From: Saururus chinensis
Lineage: Eukaryota > Streptophyta > Magnoliopsida > Piperales > Saururaceae
DNA length: 64,000 bases
Direction of reading: 5' to 3'
Assembly: GCA_035235625.1 (NCBI GenBank)
Contig: CP141144.1
Coordinates: 39,926,014-39,990,013, forward strand
Position 1 is the stretch's first letter. Every line of letters begins with the position of its first letter. A program made the position numbers and the translations under genes. Below, one piece after another: positions 45,181 through 56,245 of the stretch. The notes beneath the pieces were generated by a model, which was given only the letters and a program-made list of their open reading frames with translations, was not told the origin of the DNA and ran no database searches.

Positions 45181-46300
45181 ATTTTTAAGCCCAGCATAGG
45201 TGACATGATAGATGTGGTGGCCCACACTGCCATCATCATTGAGGCCTCCGCCAACGCCAGTAGCAAGGAGGCCCTCACTTCTCAAGTCCTACCTAAGGAT
45301 GCTCTCATCTGAGGTGCCCAATGCCTATACCTACATCGTACTAACTAAGGTCAGTCAAGGGATGTAGTTAAAAAGTTCGACCAATATCGTTAAAATATTG
45401 ACATTTAAACACATATCATAGCTTCCTACCCTCTGCTAACTAAAGGCCTATTGCGTAATGCATCTAAAACGTTTAATAATTTTGTTAAAATATTTGACAT
45501 ATGTGTTAAAATGTTTTGACATTTAAACACATATCATAACCTCCTACCTAGTGCTAACTAAGGGCCCGTTGTGAGATAAGGTTAAAATATTTGACTAATG
45601 TGGTTAAAATGCTTTGACATGTGTATTAAAATGTTTTAACATTTAAACACATATTATATCCTCCTACCCCATGCTAACTAAGGGCCTCCCAAGCCCAGCA
45701 TAGGTCACATGTTGGACATGGTGGCCCATACTTCCGTCATCATTGAGGCCTACGCTAACGCTAGTAACATGAAGGTGGCCCTCACTTCTCAAGTCCTACT
45801 TGAGGATGCTCTCATCAGAGGTGCCCAATGCCTATACCTACATTGTGCTAACTAAGGGCATGTCTAGGGACGTGGTTAAAAAGCTTGACCAATATGGTTA
45901 AAATATTTTTACATTTAAACACATATCATAGCTTCCTACCTCGTGCTAACTAAGGGCATGTTGTAGGATGTGTTTAAAACGTTTAACTAATTTGGTTAAA
46001 ACATTTTGATATATATTTTAAAACATTTTGACATTTAAACACATATTAGAGTCTTCTACCTAGTGCTAGCTAAGGGCCTGTTGTGGAATAAGGTTAAAAT
46101 GTTTGATCAATGTCGTTAAAATGCTTTGATGTATGTATTAAAATGTTTTGACATTTAAACACATATCATAGCCACTTACCTTGTTTTAACTAAGGGCTTG
46201 TTGTAGGATGTGGTTAAAATGTTTTACCACTATCATTAAAATATTTTAACAATTAAATAAATATCATAGCCTCCTACCTCATGCTAGAGAAGGGCCTCTC
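45181..46300. repeat. Degenerate tandem repeats with a higher-order duplication
   Basis: A GGTTAAAAT.TTTGAC, ACATTTAAACACATAT, CTCCTACC, GCTAACTAAGGGCC unit recurs about nine times, 93-123 bp apart. A 500-bp block (AAGCCCAGCATAGGT through CACTTCTCAAGTCCTAC to GCTTCCTACC) occurs at about 45188 and again at about 45691. The GC-richer part of this block has a decayed coding look (VVAHTAIIIEASANA, QCLYLH). Confidence 0.75.
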
Positions 46301-48514
46301 ACAGATAACTAAATGCCTATAGCGGGATAAGCAAAAATGTTTGACCAATGTGGTTAAAACGAATGAATCATATGGTTAAAAGATTTTTGACATTTGAACA
46401 CATATATCAAAAGCATGTTTGACATATTGTTAAACACATAAATGCATGGCATTGTAAATCTTTAAACAAAGGCATATAACTGCAAGAATAAATATAAAAA
46501 CTTATATTAATACATAAGATAATCTAGCATCTATAATCATTACTGTTTATAAGAGTGATTCTATGATTATGGAAACTTATATTAATACATACGACTATCG
46601 AGCATCTATAATCCTTATACTCAATTGGCTTCTTGGATGACTGAAGCTTCTTCAGATAGCAGTGTAGCACTAGACTTGCGCTTCCTCAAATGAAATACAT
46701 ACATTTACAATCATCACTATATATTAGCATGATTTAATGCATCAGTTCAAGCGACTATAACACTCAACAAGCTTCTTCGATGACGGGCGCTTCCTCATAT
46801 AGTGGTGTAATACTAGACATGCGCTGTCTAAGATGTAATACAAAATGTTTTAACATCAGTATTAAAACAATTTGATAAAATCTTCAAAACATTTAAACAC
46901 TTCATTAAATTGTTTTAACAAAAATGTCAAAACATTTAAATACTATGTTAAATTATTTTCACAACATTATTAAAACAAATTGAAACATTTTAAAAACGAT
47001 TTAACAACATTGTCAAAACATTTTAACACAATGTTAGATTGTTGTAACTATGTGCTTAAACAAATTTCAAAAGTGCTAAAACGTTTTGATAGAAATATCA
47101 AACCATTTTGACACTATTGTTCTTCTTAAAGCAAAATAAAAATATTATATCCAAACAATTTAGAAGTGTAAAAACAAAAGTGAATTTCTTTAAAACAAAC
47201 ATTTTAGATGACAACATCAAAATCAAGAAATTTTATCCCAACATTTACAAAATAAAAATAAAGTCTTTCAAAAATAAACCTTTTTGATAACAACATTAAA
47301 ATCAATAAATTTTAACCAAATGTTTTAGAAGACCAAAATTATTTTTTTTCAAAAACAAACCTTTCAATAACAACATCAAAATCAAATAGTTGAAAATTTT
47401 GAAATGCATCTCCCAAAATGTTTGAACATCAAGGTTTAAATGATTTGAAAACAAATCAATACTTTTTAGTGTATACGTATAAAAATTTATATACTGGGAT
47501 GCGAGTATATGTTCTCTACAATAGGTACCAATTGATGGCCATTTTTCCAAATGCATTTGTTGCCTCTTCCACCAATTGGTGCATGAAATCATTCTTATAG
47601 ACAGTGATAGCCGGAGGACTAAAAGGGGCGAGGGGCAAAGGGAGATGGTCCATAAAGGGGGGGGGGGTAGGGGCAAATGGAGAGGGTCCGGAATAATTAT
47701 AGGGGTGAGGGGCGGTGGGCATAGAAGCCAATGAAGATGAGTTGGTTGTATGATGTCCCAGATTTTTCTGGGTTTTGAAAATTAAACACGTGGAAAATAG
47801 TGTGTTCACCCCTCTGATATTATCAATTGAATAAATTATTAAATAGATTGAATTTATGGCTAAAACCTATCTAATTAGAAAGTAGATAGAAAGAGCTTCG
47901 AAATGCCACAAAAAATGCATGAATCAAAGTTCGAATGAGGGATTTATGACCATTCAAAGTTCAACATATCGTGTAGAGCTTGTTTACCCAATTTAGATGT
48001 GTAGTCAATTTAAGTCGTTTTGCGGGCCCGATTATTTAGTGATGGAAATTATTAAAATATAGCCCAAGTGGTCCACCTTTGCCCAGGAGATTAGGGTTCC
48101 TAATCCCATAATTATAAAAGAGCTTCCTAGGGCTCAATGATGTGGGGGGGGGGGGGGGGCTTTTGGCTAGAGGGGGGAAGAATAGAAGCCACCGGGGAAG
48201 TTTTTCAGTGAAGGCAGACGATGACGGAGGCGAGGAGGAGCGAACTGAAAGATTGGTGGTTTAGCAAGGTAGGAAGCTTTGCCCAAATTTGATCTACTCC
48301 CTTTATTTGTCTTTTGAGTTATTGTTATAATTTTCTTGTTGAATATTCATGGTGGAGGTGCATATTATATATGTCAATGATAATATATGCACACACTGAG
48401 CTGTGGGCATGTTCTCACATAAGGGGAACAACCTTGTTGCTTTCATTTGAAAGTTAATTAGCTTTGTGGAAGGAAGATGTGCACTGACGGAGGACATAAC
48501 ACTCGTGCAAGTAC
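46301..48514. other. AT-rich intergenic, no gene recognised
   Basis: Rich in AACATTTTAAAC-like words up to 47400, perhaps the decayed end of the repeat region. A TATA-like ATTATAAAAG at 48111-48120 and a run of about 17 G at 48144-48160 precede the solo LTR. The minus-strand Pro-rich frame at 47516-47809 is not convincing. Confidence 0.45.
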
Positions 48515-49878
48515 TGATCGTTTATAATTAAACCCTTTGCAAGTGTACAAGGTAATTGTACTAGGATAAGTATTTAAGGGTTGTCGAACCTTAGGGACGG
48601 ATGAATTATTACTAAATCTAAAGAGGAATTTGCTAATTAAAAACTAAAAATAACTTAAACTTAAATTAAGCAAAGAAAAAGAAATCAACTAGTTTTAAAA
48701 ATAAAAGATTAATATGATAGAAATTACTTAGGAAATTGAATCCACTATAGAACCATAACAATTCCTTAACTTTTAACCTAAATCTAGTGTGAATATGAAC
48801 AAGTATTCTCAGCTACAAGCTAAAATTACTCTAGAAAGAATCATTAATTAAATTTCATGGCATGAAATCTTCGACAATAGCACGGATCATCTACACTAAA
48901 CTAGCTATAGGCATGACCCGTCTAATCTTAGTATAACTCATTTAAGTCATTAATTATCTAAACATTAAAACTATTGTATGACCATCTCATCTAAATCACA
49001 GAAATTAGAATTGATGCAAATATCAAAACTACATCAATTTATCATCTACAAGACAATAAATCAACATAGACTTGAATAAACATTAAAAGCTCTTCCATTA
49101 AAAAGGAAATCCATATCATACAATGTCATTATTCACAACTGAGATAAAAATTAAAAAGAAAAGAAACTGAAACTTATCTATAGCTTCATCAACTCCTAAG
49201 TAAAAGAAAAGTCTAGCCTTCCATGGTAGAAGAAAGTACTTGAATCTCTATTAAAAGCTTTGAGTTCTCTTCCATCTTCTTCTTCCTTTTTCTCTTCATA
49301 AAATCTCTTGAAATCTTTCAATTTTAAGCCAAATATGTTTTTTTATAGGCATAAGTTTCGTAGGAAGAAGTCCAATATGAAAAGGATTAAAATTTGGGTC
49401 AAACAAGGAAACTACACGTTATGCCGTTTGAACGCCCTGCATGCCCGTTCGAACGGCTACAGTGTTTCTGCAATCTGGATAGTTTTTCTGAACAGTCCAT
49501 ATTCTGTTCATTAAGCTTTTTTTTCATGTCCATATTAATTTTTAACTTGTTTATAACTCCAAAAAGTTGTCCAAATCACTTTAAACCATGTCAAAACTAT
49601 TTTAATCATTCCAAACATCGTCCAAGTACCTCGATAAGTGCACTTTACCTACAAAACATAAAATATCATACTTTAGACATGTAGAAAGTAACTAAAATTC
49701 AAACTTGATTTAAATACATATCTAAACTACTAATAACTACAAAATTATTAATAATAAACTAAAATACTAATATCTATCTTAATCTAAATAAATTATAACT
49801 AACTCTAAATTAACCTAATATATACTAGCAAATAAGGTAAAAAGGCATATAAAATAGATATATATTTCATACTTATCA
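48515..49878. mobile_element. Solo LTR B, same family as solo LTR A
   Basis: A 1364-bp sequence from TGATCGTTTATAATT to TTTCATACTTATCA, flanked by a perfect AGTAC duplication (48510-48514 and 49879-49883). It matches 12246-13666 along its length with scattered differences. It is in the same orientation as copy A. Confidence 0.93.
49424..49456. repeat. Hairpin in solo LTR B with altered stem
   Basis: CCGTTTGAAC (49424-49433) pairs with GTTCGAACGG (49447-49456) with one mismatch, around the 13-base loop GCCCTGCATGCCC. The matching place in copy A has a GATCGATC stem. Confidence 0.85.
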
Positions 49879-49883
49879 AGTAC

Positions 49884-51064
49884 TCACTGGGTTATTCGGG
49901 TTCAAGCCATGCTAGCCTAGTCTCGTAGGCCTTGGGCGTGCTGGCTAGCCTCTCCAGCCTCAGCCGCACATGGTTGGCCTCACCACGATAAACGAGAGCC
50001 ATTTTGGCTCTATGCAGTGCAGAGGCGGCCATGGATTGGCTGCCGAGCCCGAGCCTCTGGAATCGTCAAATGACGGTGATCTGGTTGGTCCCAGAGCCTC
50101 TCCCGGCTGTGGTGGCTTACTGCCACACTAATAAGTTGAAGGTCAGAGAAATAAAGAAAAACAATCAGGACCTTTTGGCCCCCCATCTGGCCACCAAACG
50201 GTGGAAGGCCAGGTCCATCCGAATCGCCACATGGCGGCGATTTGGCCAGACTTGGCCCTTGCTCCACCATGGTGGCACAGTGCCAGAGGCCACATGCCTC
50301 TGGATAGTGGTGGGGAAGACAACCCACTTTGTGAGCCATCAGGTCCCCATTCAGGCCGGCTTGGGTCACCCGACCCATTTGGCCAGGACCCGACTAGTCT
50401 ACTGAAATAGGTCAAGGCTGGCATGTTTTTTAAAAAAAGAGACAAAAATATTGAATTGTGTCCGATTCAGGTACTTCTACTTTTCAAAAAAATTAAAAAA
50501 ATTATTTTTATATCCAAAGACTTTTACGTGTGTTCTGACTAAGTTTCAAATGGAGAAAAATCCCAGAGGCTTTGAAATGACCAATTTACCCTTATGAGTT
50601 GAATCATAGAATAATTTTCAATGACCCAATTTAGGGGCTCGGGTTGAAGGGTTTATGAGTGGGTTTAAAAATTAAGAAAATTTGTCATGATAGGTGTATG
50701 TGTACCTAATTATAGAAAAATGCACATGCTAAGGAAAAATTCTAGTAAATAGATAATTAACTATTTACCCTTAGGGTTTAGGCAACATTGTTAAATGAAC
50801 TAGGGTCAGTTCAAGGGGTTTACGACCCGATTAAACAACAAGAAAATTACCTCGGGTCCATAACATCAAGGAATATGCCTGAGATTAGTTTTGGACACAT
50901 TAAAGTTCAGGGAATCTCTGAGCAAAATGATAGAAATACCCATATGAGTGGACCGGCCTGCATTCTCATGAATGGAATTAATGGGCCAATTTGATATTAA
51001 AACATCTTGAGAGGTCAAAGACTTACCCGAGAATGGAAAGGACCATGTCCAATGTGGGAAAATT
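49884..51064. other. Intergenic; GC-rich patch without a recognised gene
   Basis: A GC-rich stretch at 49900-50410 is open in several frames on both strands (for example 50004-50405), with many TGGCCACCATGG-like palindromic words but no protein family signature. The remainder is AT-rich. Confidence 0.45.
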
Positions 51065-51601
51065 TGTAATGCCCCATTTTTCAATTACATCTAAACTCAG
51101 GGGTTAGGTCTAATTGGATAATTTATAGATAAATTTGATAGGATTTTAGAGTTTGAAACCTTCGTATATAGATAGAGCTCGAAGTAATGAGCATAGTGAA
51201 TCAAAGAACATATGAAATGGAGGTCGAGAGCGAAAGTTACGACCTCAGGAAGCGTGTAAGATGAGCAGAACCCACTTAAAAAGAGTGGGATAAACTACTT
51301 TAAGTGGTCTAGTTTCATAGGGCTCGTCGATATGAGCTCAATGGTACCAAGAATGCTGGAATCCGAGTCCGGGGTATAAAGTTATGAATGTTCAAAGATA
51401 GAAAGATAAATAAGGAGAAAGGTGCCTGCGACGCACGGAGGACAGCGAGTCGTGGGGTGGACTCACGGAGGACCGCACGTCATGGGGCGGATCCACGTGC
51501 TGCAGCATATGCAGCCATGGCGGTGCAATGTGCACCCATGAAATCGCAGGTGCAACACAAAAAAGGCGGTGTGGCGCCGTTGTTTTGGCGCGCCAGTGCC
51601 A

Positions 51602-51611
51602 TATAAATACC
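51602..51611 (+). promoter_or_regulatory. TATA box of the gypsy LTR
   Basis: TATAAATACC after a GC-rich stretch ending GGCGCGCCAG, at a usual distance from the LTR start. Confidence 0.6.
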
Positions 51612-51779
51612 TGTTTCAGGAGTTTTTCATATTCAAAACTTCATTTTCTTTGTTTCTGGCCATTTTGAACCTGATTTAGTCCGTTCAAGAAGCATTCTTA
51701 ACTAAATCAAGTGTGCTCTACGCAATGGAGTGGCCCATTCTTTTATTTGGTAACCATATAAGGGGGAAACATCCAGAGG

Positions 51780-52060
51780 CAAGAAGAGGCTCTGCCCGTC
51801 ACCCTCAAGTACCAAAAGAAGAGAAGTTGCCCAGAGCAAGAGGGGGCTCCGTCCTCCGTTGTTGGGCAACCCAGTGAGAGAAGCAACCCTTGGGTATGGA
51901 GAGGTTCTGTCTGCAACTTACAAATGCGAAAAGAAGAAAGTGTCTCCGGGTAAGGGGATATTTTGTCCTTTGCCTCTGGGCATGAAAAATGGGAAGCATC
52001 TCTGGGTAAGAGGAGGCTCTGACTACTGTCTTTGAACCTATAGGAGAGGATGCCCTGATG
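51780..52060 (+). repeat. Short imperfect repeats in the LTR
   Basis: Blocks of 60-70 bp with GGG.AA, AGAGG.TCTG.C and AAG.A.AGAAG recur about four times. Confidence 0.5.
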
Positions 52061-52737
52061 GGACGAACAACTATGATTGCCATCACTTTTGGTATTTCAA
52101 AGGAGTAAGTATTTATGACCTTCTGTTAAATGACTTACATGCATGCACATCTTAATTAGTGATATTAACATACTAATTAAAATATATGAAGTTGTTATGA
52201 TCTAATATGATTTGATAATCTCTAATATACTCTGTTACGATCTTATGTGCTCTGATTTGATATGATCCAATCCACTCTATTGCGTTCTGCTTCGCTCTGT
52301 GATAGAGAGATATGTGTAATTCCATTGATTTGTTAGCTTCCGTTTAACTCCAATGATTTATGTGATTTCAATTTGACTCCGAATGATATTTTTGGATATA
52401 ATAAAGTATGTATTTTAATATATATGATTTTGTGATGCCTGATGCATGTAATAACCGTTAGGCAGAACTACATTCGGATACGATCGTATTGGAATAATAT
52501 TGTTATTGTTATCCAATACATACGTAGGCAACAAACGGCAAGACAACATTGGCCTGATCCAAATTTATTATGATTATAAGCTTTATTTTGAAGTACACGT
52601 AATGAGCTTTGGAGTTCCATTGCATGTATATGAATGTTACAACTCTAGTCTACGAACGGGGAAGCTTTGAAGCTCCGTGAAGGGGAGGGAGAGAGGGGGG
52701 AGGGAGGAGAGAGAGAAGAGAGAAAGATATTTCAATT

Positions 52738-54310
52738 ATAAATAATTTTTAAAAAAATAATTTTTTTTTAAAAAATAGGTAATAGCGATGCATAGCTTTA
52801 AGCGTCACTACTACCTAAGAGTGGTAGCAATGCTTGGCCATATGTGTCGCTACTACCTATTTTTTAAAACAAAAATTAAATGAAAGAGATAGAGAGGGGG
52901 AGGAAGGAGGGAGAGGGGAGGGAGGAGAGAGAGAAGAGTGAGAGAGAGAGAAGAGAGAGGGAGGGAGGAAGAGAGAGGGGGGAGAGAGAGGGGAGGGAGG
53001 AGAGAGAGAAGAGTGAGAGAGAGAGGGAGGGAGGCAAAGAGAGAAAAGAGAAAGATATTTTAATTATAAATAATTTTAAAAAAATTCAAAAAATAATAAA
53101 AAATAGTTATTAGCGATGCATAGCTTTAAGCATCGCTACTACCTAAGGGTAGTAGCGACACTGGGTGCTATGCGTCGCTACTACCTATTTTTTTAAAAAA
53201 ATTAATTGAAAGAGAGAGGGAGAGGGGGGAGAGAGGGGAGATAGATGGGGAGGGAGGGGAGTGGAGGGAGGAGAGAGAGAGGGGAGGGAGGAGAGAGCAA
53301 AGAGAGAGAGAAGAGAGAGAGGGAGGAAGAGAAAGGGGAGAGAGAGAAAAGAGAGAAAAATATTTTAATTATAAATTATTTTAAAAAAATAGGTAGTAGC
53401 GACACATAGCTTTAAGCGTCACTACTACCTAAGTGACGCTTGGCCATATGTGTCGCTACTACCTACGGGTAGTAGCAATGCTTGGTGCTATGCGTCGCTA
53501 TTACTTGTTTTGTTTAAAAAAAATTAAATGAAAAAGAGAGAGAGGGGGGAGGGAAGGAGAGAGAGATGGGGTGGGAGGAGAGAGGGGGATGGAGGAGTGT
53601 GAGGGGAGGGAGGAGAGAGAGAGGGGAGGGAGGAGAGAGAGAGTGGGGAAGGAGGGGAGAGGTGGATGGAGGAGATAGAGGGGAGGGAGGAGAGAGAGGG
53701 GAGGGAGGAGAGAGAGAGGGGAAGGAGGAGAGAGGGTGATGGAGGAGATAGAGGGGAGGGAGGAGAGAGAGAGACGGGAGGGAGGAGAGAGAAGGGAGAG
53801 AGAGGGAGGAAGACAAAGGGGAGAGAGAGAAAAGAGAGAAAGATATTTTAATTGTAAATTATTTTAAAAAAAATTTAAAAATTTAAAAAAAGGTAGTAGC
53901 AACGCATAGCTTTAAGCGTCACTACTACCTAAGGGTAGTAGCGATGCATAGCACCAAGTGTCGATGCATAGCACCAAGTACGCATAGCCATATGCATTGC
54001 TACTACCTATTTTAAAAAAAAAATTTAATGAAAGAGAGAGGGAGAGAGGGGAGGGAGGAGAGAGATGGGGAGGAGGGAAGAGAGAGGGGAGGGAGGGAGG
54101 AGAGAGAGGGAGAGAGAGAAGGGAGAAAGACAAAAGAGAGAAAAATATTTTAATTATAAATTATTTTAAAAAAATTAATAAAAAATAGGTAGTAGTGACA
54201 CATAGCTTTAAGCGTCACTACTACCTACCTAGTAGCGACACTTGGTGCTATGCGTCACTACTACCTAAGGGTACTAGTGATGCATAGTTGCTACTACCTA
54301 TTTTAAAAAA
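52738..54310 (+). repeat. Tandem modules of TAGCGATG palindrome plus GA tract
   Basis: A module of TTAATTATAAATAATTTT, GGTAGTAGCGA.GCATAGC, TTTAAGCGTCACTACTACCT and AAATTAAATGAAAGAGAG followed by a purine tract recurs at about 52738, 53058, 53360, 53846 and 54150, 300-490 bp apart. The purine tracts differ in length. Confidence 0.85.
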
Positions 54311-54314
54311 ATTA

Positions 54315-55285
54315 AATGAAAGAGAGAGAGGGGGAGGGAGGAGAGAGAGAGAGAGGGGAGGGGAGGAGGATAGAGAGAGAGGGGATGGAGGAGAGAGAGA
54401 GGAGAGAGTAGAGAGGAGAGAGGGAGAGGAGGGAGAGAGGAGGAGAAAGGGAGAGGGAGAGAGAGAGAGAGAGAGGAGAGAGGAGGAGAGAGGGAGAGGA
54501 GAGAGGAGGAGAGAGGGAGAGGAGAAAGAGAGAGAGAGGAGAGAGGAGAGAGGAGGAGAGAGGAGAGAGGGAGAGGAGAGAGGAGAGAGGGAGAGGGAGA
54601 GAGGAGAGAGGGAGAGGAGAGAGAGAGGAGGGAGGAGGAGAGGAGAGAGAGAGGAGAGAGGAGGAGAGAGAGGAGAGAGAGGAGAAAGGAGGAGAGAGGG
54701 AAAGGAGAGAGGAGGAGAGAGAGGAGAGAGGAGGAGAGAGGAGAGAGAGAGGAGAGAGAGGAGAGAGAGAGGAGAGAGGAGAGAGGGAAGGAGAGAGAGA
54801 GAGGAGAGAGGAGGAGAGAGGGAAGGAGAGAGAGAGGAGAGAGGAGGAGAGAGGGAAGGAGAGAGAGAGGAGAGAGGAGGAGAGAGGAGGAGAGAGAGGA
54901 GAGAGGAGGAAAGAGGGAGAGGAGAGAGGAGGAGAGAGAGAGAGAGGAGAGAGAGAGGAGAGAGAGAGGGAGAGAGAGAGAGGAGAGAGGAGAGAGAGAG
55001 GAGAGAGAGAGAGAGAGGAGGGAGAGAGGGAGAGAGAGGAGAGAGAGAGAGAGAGAGAGGAGGAGAGAGGGAGAGAGAGAGATAGAGAGAGAGAAGAGAG
55101 AGATATAGAAAGAGGAGAGAGAGTGAGGAGAGAGGAGAGAGGGAAGGAGAGAGAGAGGAGATAGGAGGAGAGAGGGAGAGGAGAGAAGAGAGAGGAGGAG
55201 AGGGAAAGAGGGAAGAGAAAGAGAAAGAGATAAGAGAGGGTAGAGAGAGTGAGTGAGTGTAGAGAGAGAGAGCGAAGAGAAAAAG
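54315..55285 (+). repeat. Homopurine tract of about 970 bp
   Basis: Nearly pure GA-rich sequence built from AGGAGAGAGGGAGAG-type units with scarcely any pyrimidine. The long frames it gives on each strand (Arg/Glu-rich and Ser/Leu/Pro-rich) are low-complexity artefacts. Confidence 0.93.
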
Positions 55286-55499
55286 AAATTGTAAAAAATA
55301 AAAAACCTATTAGCAATGTATAGCTATACGTCACTATTACTTGGTATGTTAGCGACGTATAATGATATATGTCGCTAAAAAATGTACTATTAGTGACGTA
55401 AATACTATATGCTACCGATATAAATATAATAGTGACTCTCATTAACAACATCGCTAATAAATAATTTTTTTGAAAAAAATAATGATTTACAGAGGCAAA

Positions 55500-56245
55500 A
55501 TTCCGCCCACGTGGTAAAATTTTTCCCGCTTCTAAAGGGCCCGATCCCCCAGTGCCCCGCCTTCCCCCCACCCACGCCCCGCCGTCATCCAGCCCCCCAC
55601 CCCCTTTGCTGCCCCTCCCCCCTACTCCATCCCGGTCCCTCTTCTCCCCTATGTTCCGCTCCCCCCCTCCATGGGGACTTGAGGTCAGCGGGGCGGCGCC
55701 GTCCTTCGCCGCCCACCCCTCCGGTCCCCCTCCCCCTTCTCACCCACCCTCTCCCCCTGCACCGGTCCCCCCTCTCCCCCTGCTCCGCCCCCTCCTCTTA
55801 TTTTCAAAGGAGGGAGGGAGGAAGGAGGGCCCGGAGCCGGGGAGAGGGGGCCGAAGGACGGCAGCAGTGGCGCCGCTGTCCTCCTGCTTCCCCCCTCCTA
55901 TGATTTTTAGAGGAGGGGGCATAGCTTGGGAGAAGGGGGACCGAGAGTGGGGTGGGGGGCCGGAGGACAGCAGCGACGCCACCATCCTCCCGCTCTCGCC
56001 CCTTTGTCCAGACCCTCCTCTCCCCCTACTCCCCCCTTGCTCCAAACCCCCCTCTCCCCCTGTTCCCCCTTGCTCCAGTTCCCCCTCTCCCCCTTCCCCT
56101 TGCTCTGGACCCCCCTGCTTCCCCCTCCCCCTCCTCTGATTTTTAGAGGAGGGGGGATGGAGGGAAGTGGAGCCGGGGGTCCGAATTCTGGCGCCCCGTC
56201 GTCCCCTGCTCACTTCCCCAGTGGGCCTGGTGGCCCACCAGTGAG
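55500..56245 (+). repeat. CpG/C-rich core of CACTA-like copy 2
   Basis: C-rich sequence parallel in position to 3590-4170 of copy 1, with repeats of TTTTTAGAGGAGGGGG and CCCCCTCTCCCCCTGCTCC. No protein family is recognised in any frame. Confidence 0.6.

Noticed and set aside
50004-50405. 133-codon frame in a GC-rich patch
   Set aside because: Openness in several frames on both strands and no family signature; probably retroelement-derived or chance.
54288-55571. Open frames of 265 codons (plus) and 419 codons (minus)
   Set aside because: Same reason: low-complexity GA tract in a transposon. The length comes from the absence of stop codons in purine or pyrimidine repeats.
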